The translations under genes and the position numbers were made by a program. This document shows positions 1 through 13,100 of a stretch of 64,000 nt of DNA, in pieces. Source of the stretch: Nymphaea colorata (Eukaryota; Streptophyta; Magnoliopsida; Nymphaeales; Nymphaeaceae); the NCBI RefSeq assembly GCF_008831285.2, contig NC_045142.1, positions 21,763,354 to 21,827,353 on the forward strand. Direction: 5' to 3'. How positions within the stretch are numbered: the stretch's first letter is position 1; each line of letters starts with the position of its first letter. The notes below the pieces were generated by a model. It saw only the letters and a list, made by a program, of their open reading frames with translations, made no database searches and was not told where the DNA came from.

Positions 1-822
1 ACAAGGATGTTGGTTCTTTATCCCATGCAAGAATCTAACTAGGAACCAAGAAAGCAGCAAGGATTGGAAGGAGCTTTCGGGGATATGGCGATCGCTAATT
101 GTTTTATTTTTGTGATGCTTGAAACTGAAGGGAGAGAATTCTCTCTTCCCTCCCAACAGTTTGGCTGCACCACGCTTCTCTAATTTGTGAGGAATCCTGG
201 GGCAGATGGGAGCAATTTATAGAGCCGGAGTCTAGACCAAATTTAGGAGCTTGTTTGCTATTATTGTGCAATTATGTGTATTAATTTGCCTCTAAAATCA
301 CGTTAATGAGCGAAAACATATCATTATTAAAAGACAAAAATACCCCTCACACAGTCAAGGCCGCAGACCGTGAAAGTAGGGTCAAATGTGGCAGAAATGT
401 TGGTTGCAGTTGGAGATGGAGAGAGACAAGCAGTGGAGATGAAGAATTACTGAGAGGTAAACGGTTGGAAGTTGAAAACTGTAATTTTCCAAGTTGGAGG
501 TTGTTCGGTTAATGGAAATTAACCAACTGCGACCAAACTGGATATTCTTAGCTATCCTTCCAATAGCATGCACGCCTACATTATATCAGCAGCCTCGTTT
601 CATCTTTGTTTTGTTTTAATTTTATTTCTCTTCAGTTTGCCAAGTTTTCACCCTCGCCTTTTGTCAACAACAACTGATTAAAAACGGTCAAATTTGGTCA
701 AAGGGAAGGTAGTCTTGCCCCCAGTAAAGAGTTAATACATATTTTAGTGTATGGCACCATATATATATATATACATCTATATATATATATATAGTTAATG
801 CTGGCCCTATCTATTGAGAGTC

Positions 823-894
823 ACCCAATTCACTCATGAGAATTGTCTGATCTGATCTACCCAATTCACTCATGAGAATTGTCTGATCTGATCT
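823..894. repeat. Perfect 36-bp tandem duplication
   Basis: Two identical 36-bp units (823-858 and 859-894) each begin ACCCAATTCACTCATGAG. Each unit contains a quasi-palindrome, CAATTC with CATGAG between it and GAATTG. The zero divergence implies a recent duplication. It follows a TA-rich microsatellite. Confidence 0.9.
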
Positions 895-1606
895 ATTATG
901 ATAAATAATTGAAAGAAAAACAAGAAAAAAAATATGAACTAATATTAGATCATGAAAATATCCATCAACTTTTTCTCCGTAATTTTATCTCAACTCTCAA
1001 CCTTAACCTAACCTTACAAATAAGGGGCTCAAGAATAAGTTGATGAAAAACATATGTTAAGTTAACCATTTTTTGAATTTAATCACATTTTTATAATAAG
1101 TAAAATTTAATAGCTCATATAACATCAAAATTTGGATGGTGTAGAAATTCTCATGTTACGTAAAAACAACTTAAACTAGAGTACGTTCTATATCAAATTA
1201 GCTTTTATAAATGGTAGAATGTTTGTATTTTGTTTAAAGTATTCTTTTAGCAAAAGCTTAAAGGTTCTGGTATATATACATATATATAGTCAATGTTATT
1301 GTGTGCTAGATAGTTGGAGAATGACTAAAATTTAGAAGTTCGTTATTAAAACGATCATCAAATTTTGTGGTTAGTACTAATTTAATGATTATTCTTTAAT
1401 AACAAACTTTTAAACTTTGATCATCCAAACATCCAGTACATAGCAGCATTGAATTCCTCGATATTAACTACATTGAACTAAAAATCAAGCCTTGAAGCAT
1501 TGTCAACGTGTATGTTTTTCCTTTTTCTCGTAGGAATAAAGAATTATATTCCTGGAAGATTTTTGTCGTCGATATCCAATAAGTGGTTGACTGTATGAAA
1601 ACGACA

Positions 1607-2138
1607 GTTGCAACACGAAGTGCTCACATATATCCGCTATTAAAGGATAAAGCATGATCGCTGTTAATCAACAAATGAAGCCGACAACCGATTAACTTGA
1701 GGTTCCAAGGATCGTGGTGAATTGAATTATGGAAGCTTAGATATATCAAAATGTGGGAAGGAAAATATGATGAATAGAAAACTTGAAAACAAAACGCCCG
1801 ATCTTTATCTGAAGATCTAACCTGCAACAACCGGAGAGAAAAAAATTAATATTTCACATTATTTACTGACATACAAATGTTCCAAAAAAAATCGACTAAT
1901 TTATAAGGTATGCAGCAAGCTCATGGCTAAGTTATCAATGTTTAGAATATTCAGAAAACTTGTGACTTGGCCACTTGTTTTTCACCGTTGGGTATTGAGT
2001 CTTAGTGGCCGAGCTAGAAATTTTTGGTTGAAAGATACTGAATAAATAAATAAACAACTATTTTGGTGAACCAATATACATAAATAAATAGATTTTTTAG
2101 GGTCGTTGCAACATGAAGTGCTCACATATATCCGCTAT
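1607..2138. repeat. Dispersed direct pair of a 34-bp sequence
   Basis: The 34-bp sequence starting GTTGCAACA occurs at 1607-1640 and again at 2105-2138 with a single C/T difference. The roughly 465 bp between them is not duplicated. Such a pair could be two fragments of one transposon family or a local copy event; the sequence alone does not decide. Confidence 0.7.
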
Positions 2139-2490
2139 AAACGAGTAATTGAACTCAAGTCTAAATTTATGCTCGAAATGTTAAATGAGTAGAAGTCAGA
2201 CTTGTTTAAAGTCTGCTCGACTATATAAAATGTCATGAACGAGAGATTTTCTATTGCTAAGTTTCTCTTTAGGGGATACTTGGATGCAGAATATGTGCTT
2301 TGGATTTTCTGCTAAATAGTCGTTTATAGTTGAATTAGCTAAAAGAAACCAGTTAAACGAGTTAAAAGAAAATGAGATATGTTAACAGAAATGAGCTAAA
2401 CGAGTTAAGTAAGTCAAGCTCAAGCTTGACGCTGTATCATCGAGTCGAGCTTGAGCCGATTCTATGAATCTCGACTAAAGTTTGAACTCA
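2130..2490. repeat. Degenerate GAGTCGAGC-type repeat fragment
   Basis: This stretch carries repeated variants of CGAGTTAA, CGAGTCGAGC and AAGCTCAAGC. The same motif vocabulary recurs at much higher density at 35510-36030. I infer an old, mutated copy of a dispersed plant repeat; no ends or target duplication can be placed. Confidence 0.35.
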
Positions 2491-3580
2491 TAGGCAGCAC
2501 AAGTTCATATCCTAGCCTTCTTCTAGATTTTAGAGTATCAAATTGGGTCACGAACGGATGAGCCAGATTTGGACTGGTCAAGCGTCAAGTGATAACTTCA
2601 ACATTATCATCCAAATCCCAAATCCTATACATGAGCAATTTTGGCCTTTTATTTTCATGGAAACGCTTAATTTTATGCTACCTCAGTACACATTCATTTT
2701 CAACCGATCGCATGGATTTCTCTCGTTCAAACCTGAATCTAATTAACTGCGAACCAATTCAATTAGATTCATTTCACTTGCATCTTGGCAATTTCTAGGT
2801 CGGCATTTCAACCAAATGAAAAATAAAGGGGGTTTGGGTTTTCGGAACCGAACAAATTTATTGACATGGCAGTTTTTAAATATTTTTTTTTCAAATAATA
2901 TATTATAAAGTCATTAAAATGTGTAAATTAAATAAATATGAAGACTAATTATGAACCGTCCAATCAATTTAATCGATTATTAGAAAAGTATCGTGTAGAA
3001 TTATTTTTTCATAAAAATGGGGTGTGAACCAACAAAACCTAAGTTCATTGAGTCACTAAATAAATCAATCTACACAATCTTAATATTTACATAAAAAATT
3101 TATGTAAGGACACCCTTTATCTGAGACAACTTCTCTACGTGGAAAGGCCGAACCATCATGAGTTCCCTTTTTCGGCGCTTTCCTCACACATAAAGGGGAA
3201 CTCAGACAAATTATCCGTAAAAACTCACGTATTTGAAGGGGAGAATGTATGTCACAAACATTCTTAAGGAAAAGAATGTTCCATGCACCAAACACGCCCT
3301 TATAAGGATCCCCAAAGTGATACTTTCGAGCGGAAGAATATTAAGTGTTACATGCCTACGATAAATATCAACTTCATAATAATATAAAAGTTGTATTTTA
3401 TGTATGCTTATGGGTAATCTCGTGACTACTCAAACATCCATCACATGGACATGACGCCGAAACAGTAATTTCTTGCTATGTAGATCAGCTGTACGGTTTG
3501 TTCAATTTAACGCTCACATCTCAACAAGCAAACCAGGGATAAGCAGGAGTTCCACTTAAACAGAATTTAATAAGATACAC

Positions 3581-3586
3581 TTTATT
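3581..3586 (-). terminator. Candidate poly(A) signal of the DUF7795-like gene
   Basis: TTTATT on the plus strand reads AATAAA on the minus strand, about 505 bp downstream of the stop codon at 4092-4094. The DNA between is less AT-rich than the flanks, as expected for a 3' UTR. Plant poly(A) signals are loose, so this is only a plausible position. Confidence 0.25.
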
Positions 3587-4091
3587 CATTTTTTTCCAAA
3601 TATTTAACTATAAATAACAAAAGCGTGCTCATGTTTGAATGTTTAGATGCTTTAAGTAAAGACAAATGTGAACTTTTCAAACCTGAGCATTGATAATATC
3701 ACTAAAATAGCTGTGCCTGTCTGTCAACCTTTCCCCGAAACTGAAGCTGTAGAGTCCAGTTGTACATGGTCTGGTTGAAATGCCAAAACCTGTAGAATCT
3801 ACACATGGTTCCTACCAATCAAGCTGAATGAAGTTTGTCAGCATCAGTCCCAATCAACTTACACCACTATGTCAGGTCATGGCAACGATGTTCGATTGCG
3901 CCCCACGCAAGCCCCTGATTGACGTCCTGTCCCCTCACATACTAACCTGGCTGGCTCACTTTATGCCTGTTCATCAACATTGTTCTTGTTCAGTATAATC
4001 ATGAGGAGGTGGAGGAACTGACGCACTAAGTAATAGAAGCATCAGAAGACATGGATGATGGGTCGTTAGGAATGCAACGGCATTTACAAGT

Positions 4092-7000
4092 TCAGCTACC
4101 TAAGTTTGCTTCTGTCCTGACATGCCTCCATGCTGCCCTAATAACGTCATCGTCTACAAATGGCCGCAGATCCCACATGAAACAGTAGCTTCCCAGTGCC
4201 TCCGAGGGTGTAGCAAGATTCAATGATGAAACTATCTTCTCCTGAGCACCATCATTGTCACAACCACATCAATGGTTTACATTTTTCAGTTCTTTTTCCA
4301 TTCAAGTGCTACCACAAGAACTCTAGGTTACCTGCATTACATAATCATCCTCCAACATGCCATACACAGCCTGCATCATCATGGCACATTCTGAAACACT
4401 GGTATTCTGATGATATTGATTAATGTTTTCTGGTTCCTTCAATATGAGTACAGATCAAGTTATAGAAAAAAAAAAGAAGGTCATTTAAGGCAACATATGT
4501 TAAGAAAAGAATGTTAAGAGATTGTTTCGCTGTGCTATATACAGAAATGAAAACTTAGAGCATATGTGCAACAAAAAGAACAAGGAATTCTAGGAAAAAG
4601 CCAATATGGACAGAATATAGAACACAATCTTTAAAAAACAGTACAAGTAAACTGAGTGAGTGATGCAAGATGGAAGCATAATCAAATCATGTAATGGATC
4701 TAATTAGATTTTTGGTACTTGTTAAATCGATCCAGATCCGAAATCCATCCCTTTCTCTATAAAAAGGGACGTGGGTCATTTTGTAAGGGGTGAATCAGTT
4801 TGAATGAAATGAAGTATTTTCTTATTCTCCGTCGTCTATTCTTTTTGTTCCTTGTTCGTTTGCTTGAGTTTTAGTTAGTTTTAGTTTAGCTTTAGTTTAG
4901 TTTTGAGTGCAGTTGGATTAAGATTCTTCAATCTTGATTCTTCTTGCATCAAATTGGTATCAAAGCGAGGCTTTGTCCCTGCCCTGTCGTGCCATGGAAG
5001 TGGTAAATCAAGAAGACGTACAGCTGGCTTTGGCAAAACATGGATTTGAGATTGCCCACATCAGGCGAGACCTTGCTGATGCAACCAGGAGAACGGACGA
5101 GATCAGAGGAATCCTCTGCTCGTTTCTACAGTACTCACAAAATAACTCACAAGGCTGCCAGGCATTTCCAGCTGCCAACGTTGTTCTTCCAGCTGCAAAC
5201 AATGTTCCCAACTTCTGCGCAATGGGAGGTGAACAGTCACGGAACCACCTTGCGAGATATATTGAGATTTTGGGGGGAACTACGTTTGGTGGGTGTTCTA
5301 ACAGAGCTCCATAGCTGGCCGGCGAGCCATACCCGACATCAAGACCTCCCGCCGGAGTTCCCCTGCATTCGTCTGGAGAGTCTTCCTTCCATCATCAAGG
5401 GGAAACGACAGCCCTACCCACCGGTCAGCAAGCGATGATGCTCTGTCCGGCGAAGGGAGCGACGGCCGGTGGTGGTGCAAGGAACACCGCCAGCACCCAC
5501 GAAGTCCTTTTTGCTCATTCTGCAACTGGTGGGCTAAATCCAGAGGCGGAAGTTCAGACCGTCGTTGGTCTGTCCACCGACGAGCAAGCGATGGCGCTGT
5601 GTCCGATGAAGGGAGCGACGGCCGGTGGTGGTGAAGGGAATGCCGCCAACGTCCACGAAGTCCTTTTTGCTCAGTCTGCAACTGGTGGGCTAAATCCAGA
5701 GGAGCCACCAACTATTTGACCGCCGCCCGTTGGCTTGCCGCCCGCCAGAGAAGGTGGACTGAGGGGCGGACGCCCGCCACCGCCGTCTACCCACCATCAT
5801 CACGAGTGGGAGGCGGTGGGCGCCCCTCCCTTCGCCGGTTGTTTCCCCTTTCTGCGTCAGGCGGAAAAGGGGAATCCCAACCCTCTCGCGAGAGAGATCG
5901 AGAGGCCCGACGATTCGGGCTGGTCTCTTTTGAGACCGGTTCGAACCGACTCGGGCCATGGAACCAATTCAAACTCGTATGGCCCGATCCATGGTGATTT
6001 GGGTTTGAATCCAGGTCCAAACTGCTTAGGTGTCCCTTTCCAACCCGGGTTGAGTTCCGGACTGTCTCATAACCAGACCCAAGTCTATAGTTCGGGCCAG
6101 TGCTCGAAACCCATTCGAACAGAATCAGATTTCAGACCCGGTTCGAACCTGTATGGCTCAGTCTCCTGGTTCAAGAGCTTGGATCCGGACCCACTCTCAC
6201 TTCTCCCACTTTCCTTAATTGGATCCGGTGTGGGGTCGCTCCAAAACCCAGTCCAAGCTCGTGTTCCTTCTCTAAAGCCGTCACCTTGATCATCATAAGA
6301 AGATAGTGAGTAGACCACCACCTTAGCATATGTAGGCGAACGGTGGGACCTTTTGTTCAGCAGATCCAAATCTTGTCCAAACTCTCTAAGGTGAAGAATC
6401 ATTTTAACAAAATGAAAGATTTAAGCTCGTCGAGGGCGACTTTTCTCCAACTAGGGGAGTCTGATGCAAGATGGAAGCATAATCAAATCATGTAATGGAT
6501 CTAATTAGATTTTTGGTACTTGTTAAATGGATCCAGATCCGAAATCCATCCCTTTCTCTATATAAAGGGAGTGGGTCATTTTGTAAGGGGTGAATCAATT
6601 TGAATGAAATGAAGTATTTTCTTATTCTCCTTCGTCTATTCTTTTTGTTCCTTGTTCATTTGCTTGAGTTTTAGTTAGTTTTAGTTTAGCCTTAGTTTAG
6701 TTTTGAGTGCAGTTGGATTAAGATTCTTCAATCTTGATTCTTCTTGCATCAGTGAGTTACAACTGATTATTTGTCCACATTCCCTCTTCAGATGAAAACT
6801 GAAAAAGATAATCCAGTAGTTTCTTTCCAATAAGCAGCAGTAATTTGACCAGTTCCCAGTAGTTTTACTTGCATCCGATTCCCAGTTCAGGTTGTTTTGG
6901 GCATCATATAACTCGGTTGTAGTTTGAACTTTGAACAATTATTTAAAGACTATCATTTTTCTTCATAATGTTTCCAATGTAAAAGATCATGTCCACGACC

Positions 7001-7111
7001 ATAAGGTAGATCACTAGATTGTAGATAAAATGAGTGAAAAATGTTAAAAACGAAAGTATCATAAAATTAAACCCAAAAATGAAACTGGTTGAATGCACTT
7101 TATACACGCAC

Positions 7112-7145
<34 letters not shown>

Positions 7146-10100
7146 CTTTCAATGACGATAGCAGACCTATAGTCACTCGTGCTCCAAGCAAAGATCAAAA
7201 AGTAGCATAAACCCAATGCAAAGAAATGACCCAAACTTATACGATTCATGAATGCAGTGATGTTGAAGGAACTAGTCAATGGTGTCGAGAAAAATTGAAA
7301 GTAACAAATCCATGGTAAGCGTGCAAACAAAATAAAGTGTGCAGCAGTAAGGCAGCGAGGAATAATGAAGTATACATCATCAACACCAAAACCAGTCACA
7401 AGTTAGGTCAAGAATCTGCTCTGCAGCATAGCATGTGAAAAGGCATGGTTGTGGCCATTTACATATTTATCCAAATTGAAGACAGATGCTTTAAAGAAAC
7501 CAACTATTAAGTGAACTCAGTAATGTTTTTGTTCACCAGAGTAATTGTAGTTCATATTTTATCCACTATCCAATTGTGCCTTTGGGTGTCACAATCAAAT
7601 TGCAGTAGCTTTCTATATGTAAAAATTACAACATAACCTTATAGAAGTTGGATATCTTAAAACATTGACCATTTTGCAAAGCTAGCAGAGTTGTAAACAT
7701 AATTCCAAGCAATATATGGCTTATCTTCCATGGATGCAGTACTTAGGCCCCTTGTCAAAGTGATGCACCTGTGGCTTGGGTGTGCCAGTAGCAAAAAGGA
7801 GGAGGAGGAGGAAGAAGAGCAGGAGAAAGATGAAGAAGAAGACGAAGAAGAGGAGGAGGAGGGAGAAGGACATACTCACTGTCAGATGTAGTGGTGGCAG
7901 GGAGACTGGTGGTAGCCATCACAGCAAAAGACAGCGAGTTTCATTTTTTCTATTTTTACTTTTAAACCTTCATTTAGTAGAATTTACAATAACTTCCTAC
8001 TACACACACATATAGATACATGTTTATAAGAGTATCATCATCCCTCATGGTTGCTAATTTCAGTGTCTTCGACCTTCCATTTCCTTTATTAATTGTTTCA
8101 CCAATTCAAAATGTGTCTGAAAACTACTGGAGAAGTAAAAAAAACAAAATAAATGCTTTCCCCTTGTATTATTGAAACAACAAAACCACACATCTGTTCA
8201 ATCTTTTCTGAAAGAAACCACACTACACAGTTGGACATACAAAGAAGGTATCATCATGATCTTTCAGCCAACCTGACTGATGCAATACTAAATTTTCACA
8301 ACAAGCATGTAACAGCATCACATTTACCTCCTCCGCCCTAATTAATGGATAAACCAAACCGTCATCCTGGAGCTCATCCATATAATGTGATAATTTCTCG
8401 ATTTCCTCCTTAACTAATACAAGCACATTCTCCATGAGACATCCAAGTTCATCAAGAAGAGCCTTTGCTGAATGTAAGAAAAATAACAATTTTAGAGATA
8501 AAAGTAAGAGAGCTAAACAAAAGCAACATATACATAAAAATCGCATATTAATCAAACAGCATGAGAGGCTGCATCATTACATCCATTCTAATCCCCCTTC
8601 CATCTCTCTCTCTCTCTCTCTCTCGAACATATTAATCAAACGGCATATCGATATGGAAGATCCAACCCTGCCCTGTATCCAACTCCTGTTTTAGACACAA
8701 AGACTACAAATAGGACAACCAGTAGTATGGGGGGTGGGGATATAAACCACTGAAGATTCTTAAAGTATTGATCTTGTCTTTCAGAAATATGGTGTGTTAA
8801 GGCTTTGACGTAGCCCATACAGCCATACAAATACCAAACTAATTAGGTTCAGGATTGGTAAAAAGGACGTTGAATTAATGTTCAGAGAAAACTTGTAAGA
8901 TTTAAATTATTTTATGCAGTGAAATATGGTTTACAAAATTTTATACCAGATCCAGGTTAGACCCGAGTCTCACATAAGAACTGGAAATTTTAAGTACAAG
9001 AACACTGTAGTATTATTTTCTTGGCCATGGACTACTCTGGTCCATGAAACCTTTACAGAAGCTCAGCATGATCCCTTCCACAAGGGACCTGGTAAGGCCC
9101 AAAGTTCATTATAAGGTACCTCAAAAGATGGACCCATGTCTCAACCCACCTGTTACATGGTCACAACATAGCATGCCAATGCAGAGATTAGAGAGCCTAG
9201 GTAAAGTGATATTTAACTTCATGACTCAGTTCCTCGACACCACCAGCAAAAGTGAACTGACCTCAGTTCACCACAAAGTGGAAAAGATCATTCAGAAAAA
9301 GTAAAAAGATCTGAGAGCTTACCCTTCACTATATGTTTGTGGATTCCTTGCTGGCACATGTTCACTTTACATATTCACACAAGATGATCCCAAAAAAAAA
9401 AAATCAAGTCAACAATCTCAGTAAGTACAAAGTGCAGGTATAAAATTAAAAAAAAAAAAATCAACAAAAAGTAAAAAATCAAAGGCTCACTTAGGCTCTC
9501 AAGCTTGGCCAATTGACTAGGCTAGCTGGTTGTAGTCCAATTGCCATTTAAAAATGCCTAGAACTTCACCTAGGATGCTTAGGCTCACTTAGGTGCTCAA
9601 TAGCCTAGGTTTTTAGTTGACAACCTAAATATTTATTTTTTCCTCTCATTCTTTTGTTCTTATTTTGAGACAAATTTTTTCTTCTTCTGGTTTTTGCAGT
9701 TTTTAACTATTTTGTTATTGCATGTGATTTTGCATCAAAAGTGTGTGTCTATGCATTCATGTGTTGAAAGTGTGTCTATGCATTCACATGTGTCCATGTG
9801 CACTTATGATTATAGTTACAGACCTACAATTCATATTTAAGTATCCAACTTGCATATATGTATTATCTCCTTAACATTTTTTCTTGTTTATTAGAATTAT
9901 AATTGGGACAATTTTACAGCAAGCAATGTTAACACGAACAATCATTACATTGAGGATTTATGTTTTCTCTTTTCTCCAGTTTTAGGCTTTATTTTGGGAT
10001 TTTAGTTTTAGAAATTAGAATTAGGGATTTAGCAGTAAGCATTGACATTTATTTGTAAGCTTTTTTGCACTATATAACTTGTAAGCATTAGTTGTTCAAC

Positions 10101-13100
10101 TTCATTAAATTTGATCTTTTAAACTTTTATTTATGCCTGTCATCATGTTGTGAAATGTTTAATGTGTTTGTCCTATCGTGCATCTAATTGTTTTATTATT
10201 GCCACGTGATAGTTATAAGTTCTTCATTGAGAACCTCTTCAGCTTTCTTATTAGTTTTAATAATTAGTATTGTATTTAATGCACCTAGTCTTGCCTAGAC
10301 TCTAGGCTCATTTAACCGCCAAGACTGCACTTGATGCTTTTAATGACAGTCCATATATATGATTCATTGCAATTGTGTGCATATATAGTTGAATCATTTT
10401 TTACTATTCCAACAATCTTTATGTGACTGCACATAACTGTGCATGTGTATATAAATGTGACTATATCTAGCAAAATTTAGTGTTGTATTTTATTAGTTTC
10501 TACATTCCCTTTTGTACTGCATAAAGCCTTAAAGCGCCTAATCTAGCATAGGTGCACTTAAGCCCTAAGCTGTATTCATTGCCTAGGCTCCACGTAACGC
10601 TTTTAATAACATAATGAAGCAGCAAACTGGTGCCAAACAGAAGGCTTTCTCACTTCAACCACAAACAGAATCTGGGGTATAAAGCCCTTATTATTAACAA
10701 CGAAATGATACGTAAGAGTCTAAGACATTCTTATAATTATAAATTCTGGAATGACTAGCAGCCCTAGTTGCAGGAAAAAAAAAATACAGACAAGACATTT
10801 CAAGTTAAATGAAGTGAGATATGTCATCAGATGAAAAGCATTGTAATGGACACTATCCATAGCTACTGAAGGGGAAAAGGCCAACAGCATTGGCCACATT
10901 CTGGCTGGTCTCAACCTGGTAAAATTTTTAGGCCTCATTTGTTTCCGATGGTCAACCTAGACCATTTGCCAATAAGCCTGTGTTTTCTCCATTTGACTGA
11001 AAGTGTTCACAAACACCAGGCATCTGTTTACTGCTCTCCTATTTTATCTTTCTTTTTTCCAGGACATGTCTGTCATCTTTCTAAGGTAGGCTACATATTC
11101 TTCCTTAGTGCTTCCATATCATGTTAACCTATCCAGTTGAGCCCTTGTGCTGAGTTGATAGAACTTATTTCATGCTGCGAGAATGCAACTGACTTGCCAT
11201 GAAATAAACACAAGACTTACCATTCTGACCATCTTTGTTACATCAAACAGAGCACCATGTCTCATTTTCTCACACCATGGGACAAACAACCTTTGACATG
11301 TTTGACATCAAGCATGAATCATGGCACTGCCCATTTTCATGGATTATTTTTTTTTCCAATAAGACATTTTTCTTTAATATGCCTGAAAAAATGGACCACT
11401 GAGTTGCCAGATCACCAAGAACTGCACACTGTCCTTCACAATTCAGTTCTCTCTGCTTGGTGACATTCACAAGTATGTCCTACCAGATGAGTAGAGCCCC
11501 CTTGGGTGAAGATTGGCAGCTTAACTAATATATGATGATGGATTCACTATTTTTCTGCAGAATGGTTGCAGAATGCTTTATAATGTGGATGTACTTGAAC
11601 ACAATTGAGATAAAAGTAGATCAAGAATAAAATGTCATTTCATACACTTGTTTATGTTGTCTATGTCTGTGTGTTGATGCCTGCATCCTGCTTCAATGTA
11701 TGACCTCATCCATCCACTATTATTTGCTTCCATAATCTCTTTGATGACAGTAGTCTTCATCTGTAAGGGAGGCCGCCGAAATAACTCTGTTATAATAGTA
11801 ACATTATATTCAATAATGATAATAGATGAGGACAGGTGTGCAGGTTCCAGAATTACCCCTGAACATGAAACGGCAGTAACACATGAAAAACTATGGACGC
11901 CAATAGAAAATGCCTGACTAATAAAGAGAAGCTATACAGATACTGGAGGGACTTGGCATGCTAGGAGTGGGAGTCAAACCATTCTCATACTTCTGTAGGC
12001 CCGTTTCAACTTGGAGATTCTTTGGCACCCATAAAGCCAAAGCAGATCCATCACAAATAAGCTTGGCCAAAGCTCAGGTACCCAAATTTGACAAGGGAGG
12101 ATGCCTTAAATTTTTAGTGCCTAGAAGACTACAAATTTAGTCATAAGTGCATTTGAATATGAGGAAAGATATAACGAGAAGAATAGTAAACCAGACCGAG
12201 GGGACCACATGGTGCAAGAGTATATTGACATCACATAATAGTATATTGATATCTTTTCTTTTGCTACCAAAAATTAATTTATACGGACTTAGGGGGTTAG
12301 ACCTTAAACTTGGAGGTTAAGAATTATTGACCAAGGGCATAATGTGCATAATCTGGTAAGGGCTGCCTTGGTAAATCTGCCAGTCATCATAGAAAAGAAC
12401 AGTACTAGGTACTAGATGTATTCTTGTAACTTCCAGACACATCCAGGATCTTTAAAATATAAACTACAAAGTGCCATCAAAGATGTGCAAAATACATAAA
12501 AATGAACATATACTTTTAAAAAGTGTTGTTTCTGTTGCTTCTAAAATAGTGGGAAATATAATTCATAATTGGGTAAAGAGAAGGTATTGACCTTTTTCAA
12601 AAAGCAATGACATCATCCACAAGGATGCAGCATGAAAACGATTTCAACATGCAATCTAATAAACATGAATCTAGTGGATGTAACTCACTAACATTCATAA
12701 AAGATATTTAAAGGCTTAAAACGTTACTCGTCAAATGGCACTCCTGGAACCCACCAAGTGCAATTCTTAAAGGAGAAAGTATACAGAGGAAAAGTTAAAG
12801 CAAAAAATAATGAAATGCTGACCTAGTTCCAATTTATAGGTTGAAAGAAATCGACCACCAATAGTTACCAACTCTTCAAACTCAGCAACCCTGTCATACG
12901 TACATATTACAAGAAACCATGTATATAAAACAGGTGATTATTTGATTAACAAGAATGCCTGAATGTGGAGCCAAAAAAAATTTAAATCAACTAGTATGCC
13001 TGTGACTTTTGCCTGATCAAGAGATCAATAAAGTCCATCGAAGTCAAAGAATCCAAGACTAAGGACATCTACTTCTCAAAGGGTTCCATGGTTTAACACA

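Larger units (their letters stand above)
1..3580. other. Left intergenic region without a recognisable gene
   Basis: I see no conserved coding exon on either strand. Open frames here are short and have no recognisable domain or splice context. The region holds a TA microsatellite at about 760-794, a 36-bp tandem duplication at 823-894, a dispersed 34-bp repeat pair (1607 and 2105) and a degenerate GAGTCGAGC-type repeat at about 2130-2490. Bases 1-300 are less AT-rich and could be the flank of a gene outside the window, but nothing there decides it. Confidence 0.6.
4661..6751 (+). mobile_element. Non-autonomous LTR retrotransposon in an intron, 2091 bp
   Basis: Two direct LTRs of about 290 bp flank a 1.5-kb interior. 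The 5-bp target duplication GTGAG is perfect (4656-4660 and 6752-6756). The LTRs begin TGATGCAAG and end CTTGCATCA, a 9-bp terminal inversion. A tRNA primer site with core TTGGTATCAAAGC follows the 5' LTR, and a purine tract, AACTAGGGGAGTC, precedes the 3' LTR. The interior has no protease, integrase or reverse transcriptase, so the element needs enzymes in trans. The LTRs differ by about six substitutions and one indel, roughly 2%, so the insertion is young. It lies in the intron between the exons at 8328 and 4406 of the DUF7795-like gene, antisense to that gene. Confidence 0.93.

Noticed and set aside
5298-5711. 137-codon minus-strand frame with a repeated LDLAHQLQ motif
   Set aside because: The protein repeat only mirrors the 156-bp DNA tandem repeat; no codon signal or homology supports it.
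5735-6289. 184-codon frame in the GC-rich interior of the non-autonomous retrotransposon
   Set aside because: It overlaps other long frames on both strands, contains no recognisable domain, and long frames are expected by chance in GC-rich DNA. I list it only as cargo of the element.
7776-8015. Arg/Lys-rich ORF beginning MGVPVAKRRRRRKK
   Set aside because: Derived from a GGA/GAA low-complexity tract in an intron.
8636-8830. Possible additional exon of the DUF7795-like gene (YVKALTHHISERQDQYF)
   Set aside because: It reads like a coding stretch, but the exons at 11129 and 8467 already join in phase with matching family sequence, leaving no gap for it.
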